Source: an uncultured bacterium (lineage in GTDB: Bacteria; Patescibacteriota; CALEFQ01). Taken from it: DNA of 15,338 bases. Location: contig CALEFQ010000102.1 in assembly GCA_937877125.1 (NCBI GenBank), positions 1-15,338 on the forward strand, read 5' to 3'. The translations under genes and the position numbers were made by a program. Under the pieces are notes generated by a model, which was not told where the DNA came from, did no database searches, and saw only the letters and a list, made by a program, of their open reading frames with translations. Of this stretch, positions 5,400 through 11,945 are shown in pieces (the first letter of the stretch is position 1; every line of letters begins with the position of its first letter).

Positions 5400-6515
5400 A
5401 TGTCGTCAATCAATAGATCTCTTAAAAAAACTGCCGAGAGAATTATCCGGCAAGTTTTACGTGTCCGGGCCGGCGAGACGATTCTAGTCTTAACTAATCC
5501 GGACCAGGAGTTGCAAAAAATTTCCATGGCTTTGGTGACGGCGTCTCATAATGCCGGAGCCAGACCTAATCTGGTATTTCAAGATCCAAAAACGCCGGAA
5601 GACTTCATGGAACCGCAGGTTCTGGAAGCTTTCAAGAGAAAACCCAATATTTTCATCGGGGTCAGCCAAAGATCGACCGGAGCTGATGCCGAGGGTGCTA
5701 AAAAGCCGTATCCCGGCGTTTCCGGCCATTTAGCCCGGCATGATATCCGGTTCTTCTTGTTTGAAAAAAAATATATGCGGGGGTTTTGGACTTCCGGACT
5801 CCGCGCCCGGGATTTCGTGCGTTTGAATGACATAGATCACCAGGAACTGGGCCGGCTGGGTCGGCGACTTTTTAACCGTTTGAAACCGGCCCGGAAAATA
5901 ATAATCAAAACTGGGTCAGACGACCGGCTGGAAATAGACATCTCGAAGTTCAATCCGATCTGTGATGATGCCCAGTACCAGCGGCCGGGCCAGTACGGGA
6001 ATCTGCCCTGCGGCGAGGTATTTTACTCTCCGGTCCCGGGCCGGGCCCGCGGTTCCATTTTGCTGGACGGAGTATTGACGACCGTGGCGGGAACAATTCG
6101 GCCGCGGGAGCCGGTTCGGGTGATTTTCGAACAAGGACGAGTCTCGGCGATTGAGGGTCGCGAGGCCGCCGATAAATTACGGGCTAATTTCCAGGAAATT
6201 GATGCGCGTATCAAGAAAATGGTTGCCCAAGGGAAAATAAATCGATCACAAGGAAAAGAATACTGTCGGAACATCACCGCGCTGGGCGAGGTTGGGATCG
6301 GAATAAATAGACAGGCTCGAATTTATCCCGGTGTCGGCTTGTTAGAAGCGGAAAAGGTCTTTGGCTCGATGCATATTGCCTTTGGCCATGACTACGAGGG
6401 GAAAATCAGAGCGCTCAATCACCAGGATTGCGTGACTCGGCGGCCGCAGGCGTGGTTGGTGTCGGCTGATGGGCGAACGGAGCAAATCTTGGCCGATCGA
6501 AAATTCCGCGTTTAG
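5400..6515 (+). CDS. M29 family aminopeptidase (AmpS/aminopeptidase T type)
   Basis: With the start at 5400 this is a 371-residue cytoplasmic metallopeptidase of the M29 (COG2309) family, which releases N-terminal residues from peptides using two metal ions. The N-terminal domain (about 10-190) contains VRAGETILVLTNPD, IFIGVSQRSTG and YPGVSGHLARHD. The C-terminal domain carries candidate metal ligands in the family order: Glu206 (PCGEVFYSP), Glu297 (LGEVGIGIN), His325 (GSMHIAFG), and His341/Asp343 (LNHQDCV). Length is slightly below the roughly 400 usual for M29. I reject the longer GTG start at 5283 because the terminator hairpin at 5335-5359 lies inside that extension. The ATG at 5400 follows an A-rich leader (TCAATAAAAAAT). 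It probably works with the M24 peptidase upstream in peptide recycling. No clear promoter lies between the terminator and the start. Confidence 0.85.
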   Translation: MSSINRSLKKTAERIIRQVLRVRAGETILVLTNPDQELQKISMALVTASHNAGARPNLVFQDPKTPEDFMEPQVLEAFKRKPNIFIGVSQRSTGADAEGAKKPYPGVSGHLARHDIRFFLFEKKYMRGFWTSGLRARDFVRLNDIDHQELGRLGRRLFNRLKPARKIIIKTGSDDRLEIDISKFNPICDDAQYQRPGQYGNLPCGEVFYSPVPGRARGSILLDGVLTTVAGTIRPREPVRVIFEQGRVSAIEGREAADKLRANFQEIDARIKKMVAQGKINRSQGKEYCRNITALGEVGIGINRQARIYPGVGLLEAEKVFGSMHIAFGHDYEGKIRALNHQDCVTRRPQAWLVSADGRTEQILADRKFRV

Positions 6516-6524
6516 AATCAAAGA

Positions 6525-6568
6525 GCGGGGGAGAGGGTCGACTCCCCTGCTTGGGACTTTTATTTTTT
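6525..6568 (+). terminator. Probable intrinsic terminator after the M29 gene
   Basis: GCGGGGGAG (6525-6533) / CTCCCCTGC (6542-6550), 9 pairs including one G-U, then a T-rich tract TTTTATTTTTT (6558-6568) starting 7 bases later. The gap before the T-tract weakens the call slightly. Confidence 0.65.
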
Positions 6569-6605
6569 AATGACTGGTGGGCGAGCGGTGATTTTTTTCT
6601 CGAAA

Positions 6606-6628
6606 AATAGGGGAGTCATTCCCCTATT
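6606..6628. terminator. Hairpin oriented as a minus-strand terminator
   Basis: Perfect 9-bp stem AATAGGGGA (6606-6614) / TCCCCTATT (6620-6628) with a 5-base loop. Read on the minus strand the stem is followed by a T-run (TTTTTCGAG), as in an intrinsic terminator, although no minus-strand gene ends here. On the plus strand it lies in the leader region of the TrpR-like gene. Confidence 0.5.
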
Positions 6629-6759
6629 GCCAAATCGCCGAAAAAATTCAGCTTGGACAGTGGTGAAATTTCCGAATCGCCGGCGGGGCTAGGGATTCCT
6701 GGAAGCTGGTATTATTCTGTGTTAATATATTACTGTGATAAAACACTAAAACAATACCT

Positions 6760-7062
6760 ATGGAAAACATCGAAGCAAAATTCAGCACCCCGCAGACCAA
6801 GCGCCTGTTTAAGGCAATTCTTAAGTTGGCTACAGTGGAAGAATGTGAACGTTTTTTTCGCGATCTGTGCACGCTAAAGGAATTAAAAGATCTTTCCCAG
6901 CGCTGGGAGATTGTCTTGATGCTGAAAAATGAGATCCCCTATCGGGAAATCGAATCCAAGACCGGCGCGTCTACGGCGACGATCACTCGCGTGGCGCACT
7001 GGCTCCGTTATGGCAAAAAAGGCTTTGATTTAGTCTTAAGCCGGCAAGGGCGGTCCGCTTAG
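6760..7062 (+). CDS. TrpR-like DNA-binding protein, YerC/YecD family
   Basis: A 100-residue protein of the TrpR superfamily, YerC/YecD subgroup. The helical N-terminal half (TKRLFKAILKLATVEECERFFRDLCT) is followed by LKDLSQRWEIVLMLKN and a helix-turn-helix at about residues 59-86 (IPYREIESKTGASTATITRV, then AHWLRYG). This closely follows the family pattern 'dLsqRweva.lL..g..Y.eIe..TGaSTaTIsRV'. Family members are dimeric DNA binders with poorly known targets; tryptophan binding is not implied. A possible extended -10 (TGtGATAAA, about 6734-6742) would give a leader near 10 bases, but no matching -35 is seen. The gene is followed within 10 bases by the promoter of the next gene. No Shine-Dalgarno motif is present. 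Confidence 0.93.
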   Translation: MENIEAKFSTPQTKRLFKAILKLATVEECERFFRDLCTLKELKDLSQRWEIVLMLKNEIPYREIESKTGASTATITRVAHWLRYGKKGFDLVLSRQGRSA

Positions 7063-7068
7063 TCGAAT

Positions 7069-7097
7069 TTGATGCGCTGCTTCCGTTGTGTTATAAT
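7069..7097 (+). promoter_or_regulatory. Extended -10 promoter for the PPC-domain protein
   Basis: TTGATG (7069-7074), a 17-base spacer and TATAAT (7092-7097) preceded by TG-t, an extended -10. The predicted transcription start is near 7104. This rules out the upstream in-frame start codons at 7069 and 7072 and supports the ATG at 7123. Confidence 0.85.
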
Positions 7098-7122
7098 TCA
7101 GGCAAATAAATTAAATAAAAAT

Positions 7123-8676
7123 ATGAGAACAATCACTTCTCTTAAGTTTGGTTTATTTTTCTTGTGGCTAGTTGTTTTTGGGGCGGGCCAGCTCGCCTGG
7201 GTTCGGGCGGCTGATCCGGCTGTTTTGCCTCCGGGATTGGCCGGGGCGGAGACGGTCCAGGAAGGCTCCCGAGTCGAAGGCGTTTTGAAAAACGGTGAAA
7301 CGGACAATTTTAAAATAACGCTCAATGCCGGTTACCAGTTGCGGGCTTTTGGCAGCGCCTACAAGACCGGTGCTTCCGACAGCAAGTTGATCATAAATAT
7401 TCTGAACGCCCAGGGAAACAAGCTGTCGACCAGCCAGGTGGTTGCCGACGGCATGGCTAATGCCGAAAGTTTTTTTTACAAAGGGTTGAGCCAAGCCGAT
7501 CTGGCCAATTCCGAAACGGTTTATATTGAAGTCAAATCGGAAGGGCCGGCCGATAGCGGTTCCAAATATCAGGTGTCTTTTGAAAAAACTGATCGCTCCG
7601 ATGCCGGGGCGAATACTGACGCCGGCGATCAGATGACCAGTGCTTTAGATCTACAGCTGACGCCAGACACGGTTAATTTTGAGAAGAATTTTCTGGGAAA
7701 AAATCCTTGCGGCAGCACGGAACAGCCGAAATATTGTTCGACGGATGCAAAGGATGTTTATACCTTTTCTCTGACGGCCGGCAAAAACCTCAACCTCCAG
7801 GTGGTGCCTTCGGCCAAGCTTAATCTGACCCTGACGCTGCTCGACCAGAATAGCAATACGCTTAAAACAGCGGCCGGTACCAGCGACGGCGCCATCGTTT
7901 CGATCGATTATGCGGCGACCGCGGCCCAGCAAGTTTACCTGGAAATTACCTCGCCGGCGCCGTCATTTTTTGGCTCTTATAGTCTGGGATTCACCCAAAC
8001 CGTCGGTGCCGTCTCTCCCAGCGTGACTCCAAGTTCTTCGGTGACGCCGAGTTTCACTCCGGCCGCGACCCCGTCAGTGACGGCGGCTACCGGCTTTGAT
8101 CTCTGGGCCTATCGGAACTATTTGATAATTGGCGGAATCGTGGTGGTGGCGATTGTTGTCATTTGGATTGTTCTGGTGTTCCTGCGCAAAAAGCGTAGCC
8201 AAACTGGTGCGGCGGAAGTAGGCAAATTACGCCAGCAAATGAAAGGGGGCGTTTCTCCCTCTGCCGTTACTGCGAAGTCTCCGGCAATCGGCGCCGCCCG
8301 GACCATGCATACTGACATGAAGCGCCTGCCGGCCAATCGTCCGACGGTTCCGCCCGTTCGCCCCAATCCGTCAGTGACGCCGCGTCGTTCGGTCGGGTCG
8401 GCCCAGCCAGTTTTCAAACCGGCCGTCAATCGCCCCACTCCGGTTCCGGCTGATTCTGATATTGGCACTTTCCCCCGAAAAGCTCCCGCTCCGAATGCCT
8501 TGCCGACTGCGTCGGCGGCTTCCCGGCCGATGGTGTCGCCTCCGGCTCGTCCGACGCCGCCGCCCGTTCCGTCCCGTCCTATGGCCTCTTCCGCCCCAAG
8601 TTCCACTTCGCCTCAGGCTCCGACCAAAATGGATGACAAAGACAAGGCGGATATTGACCAGATTTTCGGAGCGTAA
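7123..8676 (+). CDS. Secreted/membrane protein with two PPC-like domains and a proline-rich cytosolic tail
   Basis: A 517-residue single-pass surface protein. Residues 1-29 are a Sec signal peptide with probable cleavage after VRA. Two beta-sandwich domains resembling bacterial pre-peptidase C-terminal (PPC) domains follow at about 45-155 (VEGVLKNGETDNFKITLNAG) and 170-292 (DVYTFSLTAGKNLNLQVVPS). The second has a cysteine pair at Cys196/Cys205 that could form a disulfide. A Ser/Thr/Pro/Val linker (296-320, repeated SVTPS) leads to a membrane helix (333-354) and a stop-transfer RKKR. The last about 160 residues are a Pro/Ser/Ala/Arg-rich, probably disordered tail ending in acidic DDKDKADIDQIFGA. 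No catalytic domain is visible. The topology suggests binding outside the cell with a cytosolic tether. It has its own strong promoter. Confidence 0.8.
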   Translation: MRTITSLKFGLFFLWLVVFGAGQLAWVRAADPAVLPPGLAGAETVQEGSRVEGVLKNGETDNFKITLNAGYQLRAFGSAYKTGASDSKLIINILNAQGNKLSTSQVVADGMANAESFFYKGLSQADLANSETVYIEVKSEGPADSGSKYQVSFEKTDRSDAGANTDAGDQMTSALDLQLTPDTVNFEKNFLGKNPCGSTEQPKYCSTDAKDVYTFSLTAGKNLNLQVVPSAKLNLTLTLLDQNSNTLKTAAGTSDGAIVSIDYAATAAQQVYLEITSPAPSFFGSYSLGFTQTVGAVSPSVTPSSSVTPSFTPAATPSVTAATGFDLWAYRNYLIIGGIVVVAIVVIWIVLVFLRKKRSQTGAAEVGKLRQQMKGGVSPSAVTAKSPAIGAARTMHTDMKRLPANRPTVPPVRPNPSVTPRRSVGSAQPVFKPAVNRPTPVPADSDIGTFPRKAPAPNALPTASAASRPMVSPPARPTPPPVPSRPMASSAPSSTSPQAPTKMDDKDKADIDQIFGA

Positions 8677-8679
8677 ATC

Positions 8680-8707
8680 GTCTTTAGTCTATGGTCTTTG
8701 GTCTATA
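8680..8707. repeat. Heptamer array GTCTTTG/GTCTATG after the PPC gene
   Basis: Four adjacent 7-bp units: GTCTTTA (8680-8686), GTCTATG (8687-8693), GTCTTTG (8694-8700), GTCTATA (8701-8707). They start 3 bases after the stop codon of the PPC gene. No inverted partner is seen nearby. Confidence 0.8.
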
Positions 8708-8738
8708 GGTTGGACTGTATTTATTAAAGGAATGATGT

Positions 8739-8747
8739 TGCTACTAT
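8739..8747 (+). promoter_or_regulatory. Possible extended -10 promoter for argS
   Basis: TG-c-TACTAT (8739-8747) is an extended -10 motif; the -35 region (TTTATT at 8720-8725) is weak. The predicted leader to the argS ATG is about 78 bases. The rest of 8677-8831 holds the heptamer array and nothing else recognised. Confidence 0.35.
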
Positions 8748-8831
8748 TTTCAGAAGGACTGGCTTAGTATCTGGCCGGTTTGGTTCGTAGGAAAATGATC
8801 CGGGAACTATTGAATAAATCAAAATAAGCTA

Positions 8832-10556
8832 ATGATCAAGGCTTATATCGAAAAATTGATCCGTACGGCTTTACCGCCAGACGTCGATGCCGACGTCTCT
8901 TTTGTCGTGGAACGGCCGCGCGAGGCAAGCCATGGTGATTTTTCCTCCAATATCGCGCTGGTTCTGGCGAAGCGCTTGAAGAATAATCCTCTTCAAATTG
9001 CGCAGGATTTGGCCGTTCGTATTCAGGAGCGAGACGCTAAAAAGTATTTCGCCCAAGTAGAAGCGGTCCGCCCCGGCTTCATAAATCTTCGTCTCTCGAC
9101 CGATTGCCTTCGGCAGGTGGTCGGGCAGGTTTTGCGGGCGGCCGACAAGTTCGGCACTTCCGATTTGGGAGCGGGTAAAAAAGTGGTTTTGGAGTATTCC
9201 AGTCCCAATACCAATAAGGCCTTGCATATCGGACATTTTCGTAACGATACGGTGGGCTTAGCCGTCCGTAATTTACTGGCGAGCGTTGGTTATGAGGTGG
9301 TATTGACGTCTTTGTTTAATGATCGCGGCCAGCACATCTGCAAGGCGATGCTAATGTATCAAAAATTTGGCCACGGACAGACTCCCGCTAGCGCCCAGCT
9401 AAAAGGCGATCATTTTGTGGGCAGTTTTTACGCTCGCTACGAAAAAGAATTAGAAAAAGATCCCTCTTTATCTGATCAGGTCGCCCAGATGCTGATCAAG
9501 TGGGAAGCCGGCGATCCGGCGGTTCGGGCGCTCTGGAAAAAATTGACTGCCTGGGTTGAGGAAGGTTTTGAGCAGACTTATCAACGGGAAGGCACGCGCT
9601 TCGATGACAGAATTTACGAAAGTGAAATTTACCAAAAAGGCAAGGAGATCGTCGAACGGTATTTGCGCCAGGGGATTTTCACGAAAAAGCCCGATGGTCA
9701 GGTGGTGGTTGATCTGTCGAAATTCGGTTTGGGGGAAAAGGTGCTCCTGCGATCGGACGGCACGTCTATATATATTACCCAGGACGTTTATTTGGGAGAA
9801 GCCCGCGAGAAAAAATATCATCCCGATCAGATGTTGTATTGCGTCGGCATCGATCAGCGCTATCATTTTCAAGTGCTCTTCGCTATTTATCAGCTGATCG
9901 GTTACCAATTCGCCCATCGCAGTCATCACCTGGCTTACGGTTATATTTTTCTCGGACGAGAAAAAATGTCTTCCCGCAAAGGCAATGTCGTGTCGACGGA
10001 CACCTTCATTGATGAAATGACGGAAAAAGCCCGGGCGGTTATGCGCCAGAGCAAAATCCAAGTCTCGCAATCCGACGAAGCGGCGACTGCCGGCCACATT
10101 GCTCTCGCGGCGATGAAATACGGAATTTTGCGCTACGAGTTACAGAAAGACATTCATTTTGATCCGGAGATAACCATTCAGATGACCGGTGACACCGGAC
10201 CTTATATCCAGTACACCTATGCTCGTATCCAGGGCATCGTTCGCAAGAGTGGGCTCGATAAAATAGACAAATCCGGGACGGCCCTGTCTAAGCCGGAAGA
10301 GCTTGATTTGCTGCGACGGCTTAATCGCTATCCCGAAATAGTGGAAAAGGCGGCGCTGTCTTATTCCCCAAATTTGCTGGCGGAATTTCTGGGGGACTTG
10401 TCACGGAGCTATAATGCGTTTTATAATGCTTGGTCGGTTCTGAAAGCGGAAACGGAAGCTCTCAAGCAAGGCCGGTTGGGTTTGTGCGCGGCCACGGCCC
10501 AGGTCCTCAAAAACGGTCTCAAAATACTGGGGATTGCCGTGTTAGAGAAAATGTAG
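8832..10556 (+). CDS. argS: Arginine--tRNA ligase
   Basis: A 574-residue class I synthetase that charges tRNA-Arg with arginine, full length for the family. The N-terminal tRNA-binding add-on domain (about 1-100) contains SHGDFSSNIALVLAKRLKNN, a family signature. The Rossmann catalytic domain begins around 115 with VLEYSSPNTNKALHIGHFRN; the HIGH motif is residues 132-135. The second signature is KMSSRKG at 378-384. The C-terminal helical DALR-type anticodon-binding domain contains GDTGPYIQYTYARIQGI and ends in LKILGIAVLEKM, like the usual '..vLGi..pe.M' tail. The start follows an AT-rich leader (AAAATAAGCTA) with no Shine-Dalgarno motif. The next gene starts 26 bases after the stop with no terminator between them, so read-through is likely. 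Confidence 0.98.
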   Translation: MIKAYIEKLIRTALPPDVDADVSFVVERPREASHGDFSSNIALVLAKRLKNNPLQIAQDLAVRIQERDAKKYFAQVEAVRPGFINLRLSTDCLRQVVGQVLRAADKFGTSDLGAGKKVVLEYSSPNTNKALHIGHFRNDTVGLAVRNLLASVGYEVVLTSLFNDRGQHICKAMLMYQKFGHGQTPASAQLKGDHFVGSFYARYEKELEKDPSLSDQVAQMLIKWEAGDPAVRALWKKLTAWVEEGFEQTYQREGTRFDDRIYESEIYQKGKEIVERYLRQGIFTKKPDGQVVVDLSKFGLGEKVLLRSDGTSIYITQDVYLGEAREKKYHPDQMLYCVGIDQRYHFQVLFAIYQLIGYQFAHRSHHLAYGYIFLGREKMSSRKGNVVSTDTFIDEMTEKARAVMRQSKIQVSQSDEAATAGHIALAAMKYGILRYELQKDIHFDPEITIQMTGDTGPYIQYTYARIQGIVRKSGLDKIDKSGTALSKPEELDLLRRLNRYPEIVEKAALSYSPNLLAEFLGDLSRSYNAFYNAWSVLKAETEALKQGRLGLCAATAQVLKNGLKILGIAVLEKM

Positions 10557-10582
10557 CCTAATTACTTTTTAATAATAATCCT

Positions 10583-11281
10583 ATGAAAGATTCTTGGAAG
10601 GTCATTGCTATTTTAGTCTGTGTTTTGTTTGTCATCAGTTTGGTTTGGCAATATTTTGCGGTTAATAGTACTCAGCAAAAACTAACCGATCTGCAAGCCA
10701 GGAGCGCGCCTCTTTTGGAAGCTTACGAAGCGCAAATGAAGGCTAATCAGCCGGCTCCGGCGCCTAATCCTGAAGATGTTAAAGCTGGGGACTCTTTTTT
10801 CACTGGAGCCGCAGAGGCCAAAACTACGCTGATTGTCTTTACCGATTTTCAGTGTCCTTACTGCGCCAAAATGCATGAGAGTATAGATGCGGCCCGGAAA
10901 AAATTCAGCTCAAGCGATCTAAAGATAGTTTATCGAAATTTCCCTTTGAGCGGGCATCCTCAAGCTTTGCCGGCGGCTAAGGCCGTGATGGCGGCAGGCA
11001 AACAGGGGAAATTCATCGAAATGGCCGACTTGCTATTCAAAAATCAAACGGCTTTGGCCGATGATAAGTATGTCGAATGGGCGAAACAGTTGAAACTTAA
11101 TGTCAGCAAGTTTCAGGAAGACATGAAAAGCGCGGCCGTGGAAGAAGCGATCAATAAGGAAAAGGCGGACGGCGAATCATATGGCGTGACTGGAACTCCG
11201 GCGGCTTTCTTGGACGGAGTCCAAATCGGCGGTGCCTTGGAAGCGAATGCCCTGGAAGCGAAGATCCGTGAAAAATTATAA
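10583..11281 (+). CDS. Membrane-anchored DsbA-like thiol:disulfide oxidoreductase
   Basis: A 232-residue extracytoplasmic thioredoxin-fold protein. Residues about 7-26 form an N-terminal membrane anchor. A helical/coil spacer with Pro-rich residues 56-66 leads to the DsbA/thioredoxin_4-type domain (about 70-232). The active site is FQCPYC at 89-94 (Cys91, Cys94), and the conserved cis-proline loop is VTGTPAAF with Pro206. DIKIVY-type strand and PLSGHPQALPAAKAVMAA match DsbA-like proteins of the BdbD type. It should oxidise or isomerise cysteines in exported proteins; the CcdA-like membrane protein at the left edge is a possible electron partner. The Cys pair in the PPC protein upstream is a potential substrate (inference). 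It is followed 11 bases later by the flavin-fold gene, indicating an operon. Confidence 0.92.
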   Translation: MKDSWKVIAILVCVLFVISLVWQYFAVNSTQQKLTDLQARSAPLLEAYEAQMKANQPAPAPNPEDVKAGDSFFTGAAEAKTTLIVFTDFQCPYCAKMHESIDAARKKFSSSDLKIVYRNFPLSGHPQALPAAKAVMAAGKQGKFIEMADLLFKNQTALADDKYVEWAKQLKLNVSKFQEDMKSAAVEEAINKEKADGESYGVTGTPAAFLDGVQIGGALEANALEAKIREKL

Positions 11282-11292
11282 CTATCGACCAT

Positions 11293-11661
11293 ATGATTAC
11301 TGCCGCGATGAAATCAATGATAGAAAACAATGCCTTGGCGGTAGCGACTATTTCGGCCGACCACACTCCGCATTGTATTGCCGTCGGGTATGTCCAGGTG
11401 ATTAATTCGACCCAACTTTTGTTGACGAATAACTACATGCGCCGGACTCCGGAAAATATTAAGCGGATGCCAGCGGTGGCTTGTGCGTTTTGGAGTCCGG
11501 ACTGGAAAAACAAATGCGAAGGATATGAGTTAATTGGATCGGCGGAGTATTTCACCTCCGGTCCTTGGATGGATAAAATCAAGAGTATTCCGGAAAATGA
11601 GGGCGAGCCATGTCGGGGCGCGATCATCATTACGGTTACGGAAATAAAGAATTTGGGCTAA
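11293..11661 (+). CDS. Pyridoxamine 5'-phosphate oxidase-like flavin-binding-fold protein
   Basis: A 122-residue protein of the PNPOx-like split-barrel family. The opening helix (MKSMIENNALAVATISADHTPHCIAVGYVQV) followed by QLLLTNNYMRRTPENIKRMP, then ACAFWSPDWKN, YELIGSAEYF and GAIIITVTEIKNLG follows the usual order of the fold: strand pair, N-capping helix 'T..Ni..nP.va', strand pair, final strand. Members bind FMN or F420, but the ligand and reaction here cannot be told from sequence. Length (about 120) is normal for the small single-domain members. Its start lies 11 bases after the DsbA-like stop, so the two are co-transcribed. A second in-frame ATG at 11308 (MKSMIENN) is an alternative start. 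An intrinsic terminator follows at 11671-11705. Confidence 0.8.
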   Translation: MITAAMKSMIENNALAVATISADHTPHCIAVGYVQVINSTQLLLTNNYMRRTPENIKRMPAVACAFWSPDWKNKCEGYELIGSAEYFTSGPWMDKIKSIPENEGEPCRGAIIITVTEIKNLG

Positions 11662-11670
11662 TCTGACGAA

Positions 11671-11705
11671 AAAGGCTCTTGGCGGTAAGCTGAGAGTCTT
11701 TATTT
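11671..11705 (+). terminator. Intrinsic terminator after the flavin-fold gene
   Basis: AAAGGCTCT (11671-11679) pairs with AGAGTCTTT (11693-11701) over 9 bp including one G-U, with an inner GC/GC step; a T-rich tail TTTATTT follows. It closes the argS/DsbA-like/flavin-fold block. Confidence 0.7.
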
Positions 11706-11714
11706 ACATCAAGA

Positions 11715-11743
11715 TTGACTAAACTGGTTTTTTATCTTAAAAT
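11715..11743 (+). promoter_or_regulatory. Promoter of the tRNA-Leu locus
   Basis: TTGACT (11715-11720), a 17-base spacer, TAAAAT (11738-11743). The predicted transcription start at about 11750 is 3 bases before the 5' end of the disrupted outer tRNA-Leu, so the promoter belongs to the outer gene and now also serves the nested one. Confidence 0.75.
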
Positions 11744-11792
11744 TTGGGCATCGCCCGGGTGGTGAAATTGGCAAACACGTATTATTGAAAGC

Positions 11793-11806
11793 ATTTTTTC
11801 ATCTGG
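11793..11806. repeat. Left inverted repeat flanking the nested tRNA-Leu
   Basis: ATTTTTTCATCTGG, exact reverse complement of 11890-11903. Together with the acceptor stem of the nested tRNA it would form one long helix interrupted only by the G11807/A11889 mismatch. Confidence 0.9.
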
Positions 11807-11807
11807 G

Positions 11808-11892
11808 GGGCGAGTGGTGAAATTGGCAAACACGTACGGTTCAGGGCCGTATGCCGCAAGGCTTGAGGGTTCAAGTCCCTCCTCGCCCACCA
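11808..11892 (+). tRNA. tRNA-Leu (anticodon CAG)
   Basis: An 85-nt class II tRNA with every element in place: acceptor GGGCGAG/CTCGCCC, TG at 8-9, and D-arm GTG...CAC with the GG of the D-loop. The anticodon stem TACGG/CCGTA encloses loop TTCAGGG (anticodon CAG at 11842-11844, reading CUG). The long variable arm is GCC-GCAA-GGC, the T-arm GAGGG-TTCAAGT-CCCTC, the discriminator A, and CCA is encoded. The long variable arm and A73 agree with leucine. It lies inside the interrupted tRNA-Leu that shares its anticodon and its D-arm sequence, but the acceptor, anticodon stem, variable and T-stem bases differ. It is therefore not a recent copy of the outer gene. The CCA end overlaps the right inverted repeat. 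Confidence 0.97.
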
Positions 11893-11903
11893 GATGAAAA
11901 AAT
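11890..11903. repeat. Right inverted repeat flanking the nested tRNA-Leu
   Basis: CCAGATGAAAAAAT, exact reverse complement of 11793-11806; its first three bases are the CCA end of the nested tRNA. Confidence 0.9.
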
Positions 11904-11915
11904 ACCGGTTGCGTT

Positions 11916-11945
11916 TCCGTCTACGGCGGATCCGCCGTAGGCGGA
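11916..11945. repeat. 30-bp palindrome inserted at the anticodon of the outer tRNA
   Basis: The 20-bp perfect palindrome CTACGGCGGATCCGCCGTAG (11921-11940) is extended by TCCGT on the left and GCGGA on the right (one G-U), giving a 15-bp hairpin without a real loop. It sits exactly between T33 and C34 of the outer tRNA. Its form suggests a small dispersed palindromic element. Confidence 0.85.

Noticed and set aside
7069..7122. Upstream start adding 18 residues to the PPC protein
   Set aside because: The promoter TTGATG-N17-TATAAT overlaps this stretch, and only the ATG at 7123 gives a proper signal peptide.
8118..8606. 162-aa Gly-rich ORF antisense to the PPC protein tail
   Set aside because: The Pro/Ala/Arg-rich coding strand forces a Gly/Ala-rich open antisense frame; it has no start context or motifs.
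9468..10097. 209-aa ORF antisense to argS
   Set aside because: It is a shadow of a well-conserved gene; the argS frame shows all family motifs and the antisense product resembles nothing.
11782..11945. Group I intron in tRNA-Leu
   Set aside because: The inserts are only 129 and 30 nt and lack room for a group I core. Their positions (28/29 and 33/34) are not the usual site after U34.
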